Origin: CAYTGR01 sp964437445 | Lineage (GTDB): Bacteria; Chloroflexota; Anaerolineae; B4-G1; SLSP01 | Direction of reading: 5' to 3' | Length of the DNA stretch: 64,000 bases | NCBI GenBank assembly: GCA_964437445.1 | Contig: CAYTGR010000022.1 | Coordinates: 8,344 to 72,343, forward strand | Part shown: positions 1 through 9,270 of the stretch, piece after piece | Position numbering within the stretch: the first letter of the stretch is position 1 | Layout of the letters: the number at the start of each line of letters is the position of its first letter | Position numbers and translations under genes: made by a program | The notes under the pieces: model-generated | Database searches by the model: none | What the model was told of the DNA's origin: nothing | The model's input: only the letters and a program-made list of their open reading frames with translations

Positions 1-2
1 TC

Positions 3-461
3 CGCGACTTGTTCAAGGCCGAGCAGGGCTACCTGACGCCGAAGGTGGACGTGCGGGGCGTCGTTTTCCAGGAGGATCGGATCCTCCTGGTGCGCGAGCT
101 GTTGGATGGGGGGCGCTGGACGCTGCCCGGCGGCTGGGCCGACGTGACCGATTCACCCCGCGAGGCGGTGGAGCGCGAGGTGTGGGAGGAATCGGGCTAT
201 CAGGTGCGGGCGGTCAAGTTGCTGGCCGTTTACGACCGGCGCCGGCATGGGCACCCGCCGCACCTGTTCACCATCTACAAGTTCTTCTTCCTGTGCGAAA
301 TAACCGGGGGCGCGCCGGCTCCCAGCCTGGAGACGGCAGGCGCCACCTTTTTTGCCGAGGATGCGCTGCCGGAGCTCTCTTTAGGCCGGGTGACGCCCTC
401 CGAACTGGCGCGACTCTTTGAGCATCACCGGCATCCGGAGTGGCCGACGGATTTTGATTAG
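3..461 (+). CDS. NUDIX hydrolase, 5' truncated by window edge
   Basis: The reading frame is open to the window edge, so the N-terminus is missing; the TTG at 9 is not a convincing start. The visible part begins with a GYLTPKVDVRG stretch typical of NUDIX enzymes that carry an extra N-terminal NUDIX_N domain, in the ADP-ribose or nucleoside-diphosphate-sugar pyrophosphatase-like group. A NUDIX box follows (GGWADV...REVWEESGY); the usual GE dipeptide in its first half is TD here. The C-terminal tail ending in PTDFD is also characteristic of this subgroup. The substrate cannot be told from sequence. A hairpin terminator follows 50 bases after the stop. Confidence 0.85.
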   Translation, partial: RDLFKAEQGYLTPKVDVRGVVFQEDRILLVRELLDGGRWTLPGGWADVTDSPREAVEREVWEESGYQVRAVKLLAVYDRRRHGHPPHLFTIYKFFFLCEITGGAPAPSLETAGATFFAEDALPELSLGRVTPSELARLFEHHRHPEWPTDFD

Positions 462-510
462 CGCCGGCCGGCTCCGCTCTGCGGGTGGAATTTTGCGCGT
501 TATTTTTGAA

Positions 511-567
511 GGGGGGTTTTACGCGGGCGAAGCCGCACGTAAAATCCCCCTTTTCTTCATTTTTTCT
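511..567 (+). terminator. Rho-independent terminator after NUDIX gene
   Basis: A 13-bp stem has arms at 511-523 and 538-550, with one G-U pair in the plus-strand RNA, and is followed by a long T-rich tract (551-567). It sits between the converging NUDIX and xylulokinase genes. The T-tract is on the plus side, so it serves the NUDIX gene best; it may also stop leftward xylan-operon transcripts less efficiently. Confidence 0.85.
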
Positions 568-596
568 AAACCTACCCTGTCGTCCCCTGCCGGGGG

Positions 597-2084
597 TTAC
601 AGGGCGGCAAACGTGGTGCGCAGGGCCGGGTAGAGGCTGCGGTAGAGGGGATAGGTGCGCCGGTACACTGCTACTTGCGCCGCGTCGGGCTGGACGCGGC
701 CGGTGATCTGGATGGCGGCGGCACAGGCTGTGGGCACGTCGGGCCAGTGTCCGGCCCCGACCGCGGCCAGCAACGCCGCCCCGTAGGCCGCTCCTTCGGT
801 GGTGTTGACGGTGACCAGCTCCGTTTCCAGCACGGAGGCCATGATCTGCCGCCAGAGGGCGCTTTTCGTCCCGCCGCCCGAAGCACGCACCTGCCGGATC
901 TCGCCCAGTCCTGCCTCTTGAATGAGGGTGAAGCTGTCTTTCAGGCCGAAGGCCACCCCCTCCAGCAGCGCGCGCGTCAGGTGACCGCGTCCGTGGCGGA
1001 TGGTCAGCCCAATCCAGGCCCCGCGCGCCAACGGGTCGGGATAGGGGGTGCGCTCGCCGGTCAGGTAGGGCAGGAATTGCAGCCCTTCGCTGCCGGCGGG
1101 CACGTTCTCGGCCTCGGCCAGCAGGTCGGCGAAGTCCAGCCCTGGGGCGAGTGTATCCCGGTACCATTGCAGGCTACCGGCAGCCGAGAGCATCACGCCC
1201 ATGAAGTGCCACAGGCCGGGGACGGCATGGCAGAAGGCATGGAGCCGCCCCTGGGGTTCAATGAGGGCGGATGGGGTGGTGGCGAAGACGACGCCGCTCG
1301 TGCCGACCGTGAGCGCCACTACACCCGGCTCCACGGCCCCGACGCCGACCGCTTGCGCGGCCTGGTCGCCACCGCCGGCAGCGACCGGGGTGCCGGCCCG
1401 CAGTCCTGTCGCGGCGGCGGCTTCTTCGGTCACGTAGCCGGTGAACTCGGAGCCTTCGCAGGTGGGCGGCAGCCAGGCGGCCGGGATTCCCAACGTCTCC
1501 AGGACCTCGGCAGACCAGGTGCGCTGTTGCAGGTCAAAGAGCACCGTCCCCGCGCCGTCGGCTTTATCCATGGCGTAAGCGCCGGTCAGCCGGTACCGGA
1601 CGTAATCCTTGGGCAGGAGGATGTGGCGCGCCCGCGCGTAGAGCTCCGGCTCGTTTTGCTGGACCCAGAGGATTTTGGGGGCGGTGAAGCCGGTGAGCGC
1701 CACGTTGCCGGTGATCTGGATGAAACGCTCGCGGCCCACCCGCCGGTGAATCTCGTCGCATTGCGCCTGCGTCCGCTGGTCGTTCCACAGGATGGCCGGC
1801 CGCAGGACTTCACCCGCTGCGTCTAACAGTACCAGGCCGTGCATCTGCCCGGTCAGGCCGACGGCGGCGACCTCTTCGCCGCTGATACCGCTTTCTGCCA
1901 GGACGCGGCGGATGCAGGCGGCAGCCGCCTGCCACCATTCGTGGGGGTCTTGCTCGGACCAGAGCGGGCGCGGGGTTTGGAGGGTGTGCGGGCTGGTGGC
2001 CACGGCTACCACGTCGCCTGTCTCATTCACCAGCAGGGCTTTGCTGCCGGTGGTAGAAATATCCAGTCCCAGAAAGGTTTTCAT
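597..2084 (-). CDS. xylB: xylulokinase
   Basis: A FGGY-family sugar kinase of 495 residues, the usual length. It begins with the phosphate-binding motif FLGLDISTTGSK and carries the family's ATP-site glycine motif (TVGTSGVVFATTPS) and the GGGTKSALW segment near the C-terminus. It phosphorylates D-xylulose to xylulose-5-phosphate for the pentose phosphate pathway. The start at 2084 puts a GGAGG ribosome site 7 bases upstream; the ATG at 2090 would sit directly on it. It is last in the leftward xylan locus, after xylose isomerase and GH3, which supports xylulose over other FGGY substrates. Confidence 0.93.
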   Translation of the reverse strand: MKTFLGLDISTTGSKALLVNETGDVVAVATSPHTLQTPRPLWSEQDPHEWWQAAAACIRRVLAESGISGEEVAAVGLTGQMHGLVLLDAAGEVLRPAILWNDQRTQAQCDEIHRRVGRERFIQITGNVALTGFTAPKILWVQQNEPELYARARHILLPKDYVRYRLTGAYAMDKADGAGTVLFDLQQRTWSAEVLETLGIPAAWLPPTCEGSEFTGYVTEEAAAATGLRAGTPVAAGGGDQAAQAVGVGAVEPGVVALTVGTSGVVFATTPSALIEPQGRLHAFCHAVPGLWHFMGVMLSAAGSLQWYRDTLAPGLDFADLLAEAENVPAGSEGLQFLPYLTGERTPYPDPLARGAWIGLTIRHGRGHLTRALLEGVAFGLKDSFTLIQEAGLGEIRQVRASGGGTKSALWRQIMASVLETELVTVNTTEGAAYGAALLAAVGAGHWPDVPTACAAAIQITGRVQPDAAQVAVYRRTYPLYRSLYPALRTTFAAL

Positions 2085-2151
2085 GGTCATGCCTCCGACT
2101 CTGTGGGGTAATCCAGGCAGGGGATAGGGTGAATGCCTTTGCTGTTTGGCC

Positions 2152-4458
2152 TCAATGTGCCTCCACCGGGCAGGTAAAGACCCGCTGCGAAACCAGCATC
2201 TTTTCCGGGCCGACGATGGTGAACGAACCACGTAAGCGGATATCCGCCGAGGAGCTGCCGAGCAGGATGTTGATGCGTCCCGGCTCCAACACGAGTTGGA
2301 AATCCTGGTTGTAGAAGGCCAGCTGGTTGACCGGCAGGTGGAAGGTGACGGTCTTGCGCTCGCCCGGCTCCAAAGTCAGGCGCAGGTAGCCCTTCAATTC
2401 CTTCACCGGGCGCGGCAGGCTGGCAAATTCGTCGTGCACGTAGAGCTGTACGACCTCGTCACCGCACCGGGGGCCGCTGTTACAGACTTCCAGGCTGATG
2501 GTGACTGTCTCGTCCTGCGTGGCCTCTGCCGGCGCGATGGTCAGCCGGTCATAAGTGAAGGTGGTGTAGCTCAGACCGTGGCCGAAGGGGTAGAGCGGCT
2601 GTACCGTTTCATCCACGTAATCCCTGTACCAGTTGGAGTACAGGGCTGAGGGTTTGTGGTTGTAGTAGATGGGGAGCTGGCCGGCCGAACGCGGGAAGGT
2701 GACGGGCAGTTTGCCGCCGGGGTTGAACTCGCCCAGGAGCGCTTCAGCGATTGCCAGGCCACCCATTTCGCCGGGCAGCCAGGCTTCCAGGATGGCGTCG
2801 GCGCGGGCCTCCAGTTCGGGGATGGCGTAGGGACGCCCGTTGATGAGGACCACGGCGACGGGCTTGCCGGTATCCAGAATGGCCTGTACCAGTTCGTTCT
2901 GGACACCGGGCAGGCGCAGGGAGGCGCTGTCACGTGTCTCGCCGGTCGTGCAGTAGGGCAGTAACCCGGAGCGATCTCCCAACACCAGCACTACCGCATC
3001 AGCCTGTTGGGCCAGTTGCACCGCTTCAGCAAAACCGCTGCGCTCTGGTTCCAGATTGCCACAGCCGGGCGCGAAAAGTAGCCGGGTGGTGGGGTCAAGC
3101 AAGGTGCGCAGTCCTTCCAGGACGCTGAGGAAGGGTGGGTTGGTGAGCTCATTCACGGGCACGGTCGGCGAGCCTTCATACTGCACCGCGGCCAGTTCGC
3201 GTTGTGAGGCGTAGGAGTAGTCGCCCAGCAGGCTCCGCCCGCTGTGGGCGTTGGGGCCAATGACCGCCAGGGTGCGCAGCGAACGGCTTAGCGGCAATAG
3301 CCCGTTGTTTTTGAGCAGCACCAGGCTTTGCCGGGCCAGCCGGTGCGCCAGGGCACGGGCCTCGTCTACGGCAAAGAGCTCGGGCACGCGCCCTTCGTCC
3401 ACGTAGGGGTGATCAAAGAGGCCCAGTTCAAATTTCTTCTGAAGGTGGCGGCGCACGGCCTGATTGATGGTTTCCAGGTCCAGTTCACCGGCTTCCAGGG
3501 CCTGGCGGAGGGATTCGCCATAACATTCCGTGGTAGGGAGCTCTACATCAATACCGGCTTGCAGGGCCAACACTGCGGCACGTTGCAGGTCTGGCGCGAC
3601 CTGGTGGTAGGTGTGGATCATGGAGATAGCGTTGTAGTCCGAGACGATCAGCCCTGTGAAGCCCAGTTTTTCGCGCAGCAGTCCGGTCAGGATACGGCGG
3701 GAGGCCGCCACGACTTCGCCATCCAGTTCAGGGTAGGAGTTCATCATGGAGGCCAGGCCGGCCTCGTTGATGGCTGCTTGGAAGGGGGCCAGGAAGAGAT
3801 CGTACAGCTCGTGCCAGCCCAGATGCGCCGGAGCGCAGTTGAGTCCCCCCTGGGAGGCGCTGTGGCCGATGAAGTGCTTGCCGGTAGCCATGACGCCTTC
3901 CGCCAGAGAGGGGCCTTGCAGGCCGCGTATGTAGGCTGTCCCAAAGTGGGCGACCAGGGTAGGATCCTCGCCGTAAGTTTCCTCGGTGCGCCCCCAGCGT
4001 GGGTCGCGGGCCAGGTCGAGCACGGGGGCCAGGCTTTGACGCGCTCCCTCGGCGAGCAGTTGGTGGCGGATGGTGGTCGCCATGGCCTCGGCCAGGGCCG
4101 GCTGGAAGGTGCTGGCTACGCCGATGGGTTGGGGGTGCATCGTTCCGTCGCGCACCATAGCGCCGCAGCAGGATTCCTCATGCATGATCGCCGGGATGCC
4201 TAAGCGCGTTTGCTCCACGAGGAAGCGTTGGAGAGCGTTGGTGAGGCGGGCGACCTCGGCGGGGGGGAGGGTGGATTTGCCACCGGGACGGGTGATCTGG
4301 CCGATCCCGTGTGAAAGGCGCTGCTGCATTTTGACAGGATCCAGTGCCGCGCCGGTCTGCAACTCAGGGACCCAGCAGGAGCCCAGTTGCGCCAGTTTCT
4401 CGTCCAGCGTCATCTGGGCCAGCAAATCATCAAGGCGTTGTTCGATGGAGAGAGTCAT
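2152..4458 (-). CDS. GH3 beta-glucosidase / beta-xylosidase
   Basis: A glycoside hydrolase family 3 enzyme of 768 residues with the two-domain (alpha/beta)8 plus alpha/beta sandwich layout and a C-terminal fibronectin-III-like domain (about 650-760). The likely nucleophile is Asp274 in GLIVSDYNAI; the KHFIGH motif is at 194-199. There is no signal peptide, so it should act in the cytoplasm on imported oligosaccharides. Its place between xylose isomerase and xylulokinase makes beta-xylosidase activity likely, but sequence alone does not separate xylosidase from glucosidase. The start at 4458 has AGGTG upstream and leaves a 10-base gap from xylA; the earlier frame start would overlap xylA. Confidence 0.92.
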   Translation of the reverse strand: MTLSIEQRLDDLLAQMTLDEKLAQLGSCWVPELQTGAALDPVKMQQRLSHGIGQITRPGGKSTLPPAEVARLTNALQRFLVEQTRLGIPAIMHEESCCGAMVRDGTMHPQPIGVASTFQPALAEAMATTIRHQLLAEGARQSLAPVLDLARDPRWGRTEETYGEDPTLVAHFGTAYIRGLQGPSLAEGVMATGKHFIGHSASQGGLNCAPAHLGWHELYDLFLAPFQAAINEAGLASMMNSYPELDGEVVAASRRILTGLLREKLGFTGLIVSDYNAISMIHTYHQVAPDLQRAAVLALQAGIDVELPTTECYGESLRQALEAGELDLETINQAVRRHLQKKFELGLFDHPYVDEGRVPELFAVDEARALAHRLARQSLVLLKNNGLLPLSRSLRTLAVIGPNAHSGRSLLGDYSYASQRELAAVQYEGSPTVPVNELTNPPFLSVLEGLRTLLDPTTRLLFAPGCGNLEPERSGFAEAVQLAQQADAVVLVLGDRSGLLPYCTTGETRDSASLRLPGVQNELVQAILDTGKPVAVVLINGRPYAIPELEARADAILEAWLPGEMGGLAIAEALLGEFNPGGKLPVTFPRSAGQLPIYYNHKPSALYSNWYRDYVDETVQPLYPFGHGLSYTTFTYDRLTIAPAEATQDETVTISLEVCNSGPRCGDEVVQLYVHDEFASLPRPVKELKGYLRLTLEPGERKTVTFHLPVNQLAFYNQDFQLVLEPGRINILLGSSSADIRLRGSFTIVGPEKMLVSQRVFTCPVEAH

Positions 4459-4468
4459 AGCGCGGCAC

Positions 4469-5635
4469 CTAACGGACACCGAGCAGGAGATCAATGGTTA
4501 GTTGATCCAGACGCTCGTATTGGAACCCGCGTTGGGCGATGGCAACCCGGTCGAAGGCTTGGGCTTTGAGCGCCGTGGCTTTCGCGGGGGTGTAAGCGCC
4601 GAAGAACGGGGCTAATGTGCCGTCATCGGCGTTGATCTCGGCCAGCAGGGCCTGGATCTCCGGATCGGCGTTGAAGCGGGCGGCCTTTTCCTTCAGGATG
4701 AGGTAGGTCCGCATACAGCCGCGCGCGAAGTCCTTGACGCCTTCCAGGTCCTCGGTGCGGTAGGCATGGGCGTCAAAGTGGCGCGCACCGTCATAGCCGA
4801 CATCCTCCAGGAATTTGACGAGGTAGAAGGCGGCTTTGAGGTCGCGTGAGCCGAAGCGCAAGTCCTGATCGTAGCGGCCCGGATACTGGTCATTCAGGTC
4901 AATGTGGAAGAGCTTGCCGGCTTCCCAGGCCTGCGCCACGCCGTGCATGAAGTTCAGGCCGGCCATGTGTTCGTGCGCCACCTCCGGGTTGACGCCCACC
5001 ATGTCGGGATGGTCCAGGGTGGCGATGAAGGCCAACATGTGACCGGTGGTGGGGCTGTAAATGTCGGCGCGCGGTTCGTTGGGTTTGGCCTCCAGCGCGA
5101 AGCGCAGATCGTACCCCTGGTCCAGGACGTATTCGCAGAGGAAGTTCAACGCCTCACGGGTGCGCTGGATGGCGACCACGGCGCTCTTGCTGGAGTCCGT
5201 TTCGGTCCCTTCCCGTCCGCCCCAGAAGACGTAGACCCGCGCGCCGAACTCCGCTCCCAGGTCAATGGCGCGCATCGTCTTCTGGAGGGCGTAGGCGCGC
5301 ACGCGGGGATCATTGCTGGTGAAGGCGCCATCTTTGAAGATGGGGTCATAGAACAGGTTGGTGGTCGCCATCGGTACGACCAGACCGGTGTCCTCCAGTG
5401 CCCGGCGGAACTCTTTTTTGATGGCAGCGGCTTCCGCTGGGGTGGCATCAAGGGGGATCAGGTCGTTATCGTGGAAGTTAACGCCGTAAGCGCCCACTTC
5501 GCCGAGCAGGTAGACCAGCTCGGCTGGGGTGTGAGACCCACGGGTGGGGGCGCCAAACGGGTCAGAGCCGCGCGAACCGACCGTCCAGAGGCCAAAAGTA
5601 AATTTATGTTCGGGTTTAGGGGTGTAATCAGACAT
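4469..5635 (-). CDS. xylA: xylose isomerase
   Basis: 388 residues, close to actinobacterial-type (class I) xylose isomerases, which also open with a FTFGLWTVG segment. Catalytic His55 and Asp58 lie in NFHDNDL; metal-ligand segments LEAKPNEPR and the HFDAHAYRTED region are intact. It converts D-xylose to D-xylulose in the cytoplasm. The start is supported by AAGGAG 7 bases upstream. It lies between the GH10 xylanase gene (30-base gap) and the GH3 gene (10-base gap), so it is probably co-transcribed with both. Confidence 0.96.
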   Translation of the reverse strand: MSDYTPKPEHKFTFGLWTVGSRGSDPFGAPTRGSHTPAELVYLLGEVGAYGVNFHDNDLIPLDATPAEAAAIKKEFRRALEDTGLVVPMATTNLFYDPIFKDGAFTSNDPRVRAYALQKTMRAIDLGAEFGARVYVFWGGREGTETDSSKSAVVAIQRTREALNFLCEYVLDQGYDLRFALEAKPNEPRADIYSPTTGHMLAFIATLDHPDMVGVNPEVAHEHMAGLNFMHGVAQAWEAGKLFHIDLNDQYPGRYDQDLRFGSRDLKAAFYLVKFLEDVGYDGARHFDAHAYRTEDLEGVKDFARGCMRTYLILKEKAARFNADPEIQALLAEINADDGTLAPFFGAYTPAKATALKAQAFDRVAIAQRGFQYERLDQLTIDLLLGVR

Positions 5636-5665
5636 GGGTAACTCCTTATATAATGTTGAATCTGT

Positions 5666-6907
5666 TTAAAGCTGGATAAAAATGGAAACCGGCCCTTTTT
5701 GTTGTAAGGAAAAGGGAATCCTTTGTGAACCGATGGTCAGGGTGTAATCGCCCAGGAAGCCGGTGAACGTGAACTGGCCGTTGGCATCGGTAGTCATGGA
5801 CGTGGGGGCCAGCCACCATTCTCCTTTGATCAACTTGAGCAAAGCGTCGTAGGCGGGTTTGGGCGATTGGTCGCGGCGCAACAGGCCGGCAGGGGCGTTC
5901 AGCCAACCGCCATCGGTGAGGTCCCACCAGGTGATGGCCTGGACGGCGGGGTGGGCGAACAGCGTTTTGTAATGCAGGACCACTTCTTGGGCCTGGCGTT
6001 CCTCTCCCTCCGGAGTGCTGGGCCAGTCTGCCACCTGGTAGTCATTCAAATCCACGATCTCAGGCGGCATGAGGGGCCCGGAGACGAGGGTGGTCTCCGT
6101 GAAGGCGAGGGGGAGGTGGAAGCGTTCAAAGTGCTCCAGGATGCGCTGTGTGCGTTCCACGCCCCAATAGCCCTGGTGCATGTGCGATTGGATACCGATC
6201 ATATCTATGGCGACGCCGGCCGCCAGGCAGCCTTCAACCAGAATATCAAAGGCGGGCGAGACATCAAAATCGTTCAGCAGCAGCGTGGCGCGCGGGTTGG
6301 CGGCGCGCGCGGCCTCAAACATGGCGCGGATCAGCTCCAGACGTCCCAGCTGCTTGCACAAGCGGGTGATGCCGTTGTCGTAGCGATCAAAGATGGGCAT
6401 GATGACCGCTTCGTTGACCACATCCCACTGGTCAATCAGGCCGGCGAAAGCCGAGACTTCGCGGTCAATCCGGTCCAGCTGGGCCTGGAGGATTTGCTCG
6501 GGGCTCAACTCCAGCAACCAGTCGGCGGTCAACGTGTGCCAGCAGAGCGGGTGCCCTTTGAGCGTGCAGCCGTGTTCGTGATACCAGCGCGCCAGGTTGA
6601 GCAGGCGCTCCGTCTGGGGGTGGCCGCGTTCCGGTTCAAAGCGTGCCCAGTAAAAGGGCAGGGTGGCCTGATTGAAGAGGCGCAGGAAGGCCGTGTTGCG
6701 CCGTTCGGCCAGCTCTTGCTGTTCCCCGCTCAGCTCCCCGTTCACCCAGGCGAGGGTGCAGTCGCCCCAATTGGTGCCGAACAGGAATTGGTGCCGCTGT
6801 TGGGCTACGAGAACGTCTTGCAGCACAACGGGCGCCCCGGCATGGACCAGGGTGATCGTGGCTGTGGCGGTCCTGTGTTCCCGGATGGCGAGATCTAGGG
6901 TGTCCAC
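5666..6907 (-). CDS. GH10 endo-1,4-beta-xylanase, intracellular
   Basis: Glycoside hydrolase family 10, 413 residues. Acid/base Glu166 is in WDVVNEA and nucleophile Glu271 in LAFTETTL; GHPLCWH (118-124) is the substrate-binding segment. A short N-terminal beta stretch and a C-terminal small beta domain of about 50 residues flank the barrel. It has no signal peptide, so it probably cuts imported xylo-oligosaccharides rather than polymeric xylan. The start is GTG at 6907 with GGAG 6 bases upstream; the nearby ATG at 6911 is in another frame. It is followed 30 bases later by xylA. Confidence 0.93.
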   Translation of the reverse strand: MDTLDLAIREHRTATATITLVHAGAPVVLQDVLVAQQRHQFLFGTNWGDCTLAWVNGELSGEQQELAERRNTAFLRLFNQATLPFYWARFEPERGHPQTERLLNLARWYHEHGCTLKGHPLCWHTLTADWLLELSPEQILQAQLDRIDREVSAFAGLIDQWDVVNEAVIMPIFDRYDNGITRLCKQLGRLELIRAMFEAARAANPRATLLLNDFDVSPAFDILVEGCLAAGVAIDMIGIQSHMHQGYWGVERTQRILEHFERFHLPLAFTETTLVSGPLMPPEIVDLNDYQVADWPSTPEGEERQAQEVVLHYKTLFAHPAVQAITWWDLTDGGWLNAPAGLLRRDQSPKPAYDALLKLIKGEWWLAPTSMTTDANGQFTFTGFLGDYTLTIGSQRIPFSLQQKGPVSIFIQL

Positions 6908-7110
6908 GCATAGCTCCAGTTTAAGGGTTGACCATGACCTGGTGTGCCTGCCCCAGCATGGACAACGTTGGGTCTCGGCCTGACGCTGCCTTGTGGTGTT
7001 CGTGGGAGGGTCTCACGGATCGGGTCACGGCGTGATTGTCGTTGGTTGTACGATTTTGGCAAATGAAAGAACGTAAAGAACGAGATGGTGGGCCGGCCGC
7101 GCCGGCGCCC
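6908..7110. other. 203-base spacer between GH8 and GH10 genes
   Basis: No gene, convincing terminator or LacI-type operator is visible here. The GH10 ribosome site is at its left edge. It could hold a secondary promoter for GH10-xylA-GH3-xylB, but I see no clear -35/-10 pair. Confidence 0.4.
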
Positions 7111-8376
7111 TCAGGGCAGGTAGATGCGGAAATTCCCACTGACCTGGAGCAGGGCGAGCAGGGTGAGCAAGCCGTCGTAGTAGCGGTATTTGCCGGTGGG
7201 AAGGTCAAGATCCCAGAGCGCCTGGACGAAAGGCCGGCCCACAGATGGATCGGCGGCGAGCGCCGCTACCGCGTTCGTGGCTATCAATCCCGCCGAGCGG
7301 TGGGAGACTTGCGGCTCACCGGCGAGGGAATACTCGGCCTTGTAGCTGTCTATCCCCTGCGCCGTAAAGAAACCGAGCAGCCGGTTGGCTTCCTCCCGGT
7401 GCCATTCATCCGGCCGGAACCAGAGATAATCCACGCCGAGGTTGGCCCCCACGCGGAACGCATCATAGCGGAACTCTCCGTTGTAAGCATCGTGGTAGGG
7501 GGTGCCGTCAAAATAGGAATAATTGGGGGCCAGGCCGGTCTGGGGGTGCACGGCGGTTTTCAGGTAGGCGCGGCTGGCGGTCGCGGCTTCGGCCCAGAAG
7601 TCGTTATCTTTATCTGCCCACCGCGCCCAGAGCTCGTAGTAATGCGGCATGTGATAGGAGGGGTCGGTGAAAGAGGAGTTCTTCCCCAACATCGGCACGA
7701 AGACGACCAGTTTGGTCTGCGGGTCAAAGAGATTGGTGGCGAGGTCGCCGCTCAGCTGGTCGGCGTGCAACGCCACATCCAGAATGGATTGGGCTTCCTG
7801 TCGGTAATTGTAGAGCCCCTCGCCGCTGCCCCAACGGGCGTCGGCGAAGATCAGCGCCGTGATGAACCAGATCTCGCCATCGGAGGCCGGGTTGACGTGC
7901 AGCGGGGTGCCGTCGGGCTTGCAGTGCCAGGCGAAATAGCCCTTGTACCCCCCGTCGGTCTGGTACATGTAAGTCCTGGCCCACTTCCAGAGGCGGTCAA
8001 ATTCCTCCTTTTTGTCCAGCTGCACGGCGATCATCATGCCGTAGGACATGCCCTCGCTGCGCACATCATTGTTGCCCGTATCAAGGATGTAGGCCATATT
8101 GTCGCCGACGGGGTAGTAGACACGCTCTTGCTGATCGTCGCCATAGAAGAGTTGTTGAAACGCAGACTCAATTTTGGCCTGGATCTCGGCCTCAGGTTTA
8201 CCCAGGTATTCGGCAAACAGGTTCCGGTATTCGCCGCTTTGGATGGCCGGCAGGGAGGTGGCCTGGGTAGCAGCGGGGGTAGGGGCCGGCTGGCTGTGAG
8301 GCGTTGGCGTCCCACAGGAGGCCAGCAGAGTACAGAGCATCAGGGTGAGCATAGCAAAACGCCGTGAGATAGACAT
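7111..8376 (-). CDS. GH8 lipoprotein (xylanase or exo-oligoxylanase type)
   Basis: 421 residues. A lipoprotein signal ends in LLASC with Cys21, followed by a Pro/Thr-rich linker and a family GH8 (alpha/alpha)6 catalytic domain. The conserved VRSEGMSYGMM motif holds the predicted general acid Glu108, and ASDGEIWFITAL is the family's second signature. Members act on cellulose, chitosan, xylan or the reducing end of xylo-oligosaccharides. The xylan locus favours a xylan role, especially reducing-end xylose-releasing exo-oligoxylanase or endoxylanase. Being surface-anchored, it would work outside the membrane next to the importer encoded upstream. It starts 18 bases after the permease stop. Confidence 0.88.
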   Translation of the reverse strand: MSISRRFAMLTLMLCTLLASCGTPTPHSQPAPTPAATQATSLPAIQSGEYRNLFAEYLGKPEAEIQAKIESAFQQLFYGDDQQERVYYPVGDNMAYILDTGNNDVRSEGMSYGMMIAVQLDKKEEFDRLWKWARTYMYQTDGGYKGYFAWHCKPDGTPLHVNPASDGEIWFITALIFADARWGSGEGLYNYRQEAQSILDVALHADQLSGDLATNLFDPQTKLVVFVPMLGKNSSFTDPSYHMPHYYELWARWADKDNDFWAEAATASRAYLKTAVHPQTGLAPNYSYFDGTPYHDAYNGEFRYDAFRVGANLGVDYLWFRPDEWHREEANRLLGFFTAQGIDSYKAEYSLAGEPQVSHRSAGLIATNAVAALAADPSVGRPFVQALWDLDLPTGKYRYYDGLLTLLALLQVSGNFRIYLP

Positions 8377-8394
8377 CGTTCCGATTCTCTTGGA

Positions 8395-9258
8395 TTAGCC
8401 TTTGAGCGCGCCGGCGGTGAGGCCGGAGACGATTTGCCGTTCCGCAAAGAGATAAAAGATCAGCGTCGGGACGGCGGAGAGGGTGACAAAGGCCGCGACT
8501 AGAGCCAGGTCCTGGCCGTACTGGCCCTGGAACTGCATCGTGCCCAACGGCAACGTCCAGAGCTTGTCCACGTCAATCAGCACCAGCGGGGTGAGCAGGT
8601 CGTTCCAGCTGGCGATCATGGTCAGCGCGCCGACGGCGGAGAGGGCCGGGCGAGCCAGCGGCAGCAGGATGCGCCAGAAGAAACCAAAGGCCGTGCAGCC
8701 ATCAATGTACGACGCATCTTGCAGCTCCGCCGGAATGGCCTGAAAGAATCCGTGCAAAATCATGATATTCCCCGACAGCTGAAACGCCGTCTGCACCAGG
8801 ATGACTGCCAGGTGCGTATTGGTCAGCTGCATTTGGCGGATCACCAAAAACACCGGCATGATCGCCACGGTGATGGGGAACATCAAGCCCAGGGTGAGAA
8901 AGTTGAAAGCCAGGTCCTTGCCTCTGAAATTCAGGCGCGCAAACACAAAGGCTGCCATGCTGCAGATCACCAAAACGCCCAAAGTGGTCCCCAGCATCAC
9001 CACGATACTGTTCCGCAGCATGGTCCAGAAGGTGGGCTGCGACAAAATTTTGCCGAAATTTTCCCAGTGGGGAGGATTGGGGATGGTATACGGGAGTGAG
9101 TACATCTCCCCGCGCGTCTTGAGCGCGCCAAAGACCAGAATCACGATGGGCACGATCACAATCAAGGTGAAGATGGAAAGCACCAGATATTGGAGCGCGC
9201 GCGGGAGGGCTTTTCTCATCGTGGCCCGGCGATGGTATGAAGGTGAAATAGGGGTCAT
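8395..9258 (-). CDS. sugar ABC transporter permease (MalG type)
   Basis: 287 residues with six predicted membrane helices and the cytoplasmic EAA loop (IPAELQDASYIDGCTAFGFF) that contacts the ATPase. It belongs to the carbohydrate uptake CUT1 family, MalG/second-permease type, with the typical C-terminal GLTAGALKG. The AGGAGG ribosome site lies within the 12-base gap to the preceding permease. It should form the membrane channel with the neighbouring MalF-type permease for xylo-oligosaccharide uptake. No transporter ATPase gene is present here, so a shared MsmK-like ATPase elsewhere is likely. Confidence 0.92.
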   Translation of the reverse strand: MTPISPSYHRRATMRKALPRALQYLVLSIFTLIVIVPIVILVFGALKTRGEMYSLPYTIPNPPHWENFGKILSQPTFWTMLRNSIVVMLGTTLGVLVICSMAAFVFARLNFRGKDLAFNFLTLGLMFPITVAIMPVFLVIRQMQLTNTHLAVILVQTAFQLSGNIMILHGFFQAIPAELQDASYIDGCTAFGFFWRILLPLARPALSAVGALTMIASWNDLLTPLVLIDVDKLWTLPLGTMQFQGQYGQDLALVAAFVTLSAVPTLIFYLFAERQIVSGLTAGALKG

Positions 9259-9270
9259 CGTCCTTGCCTC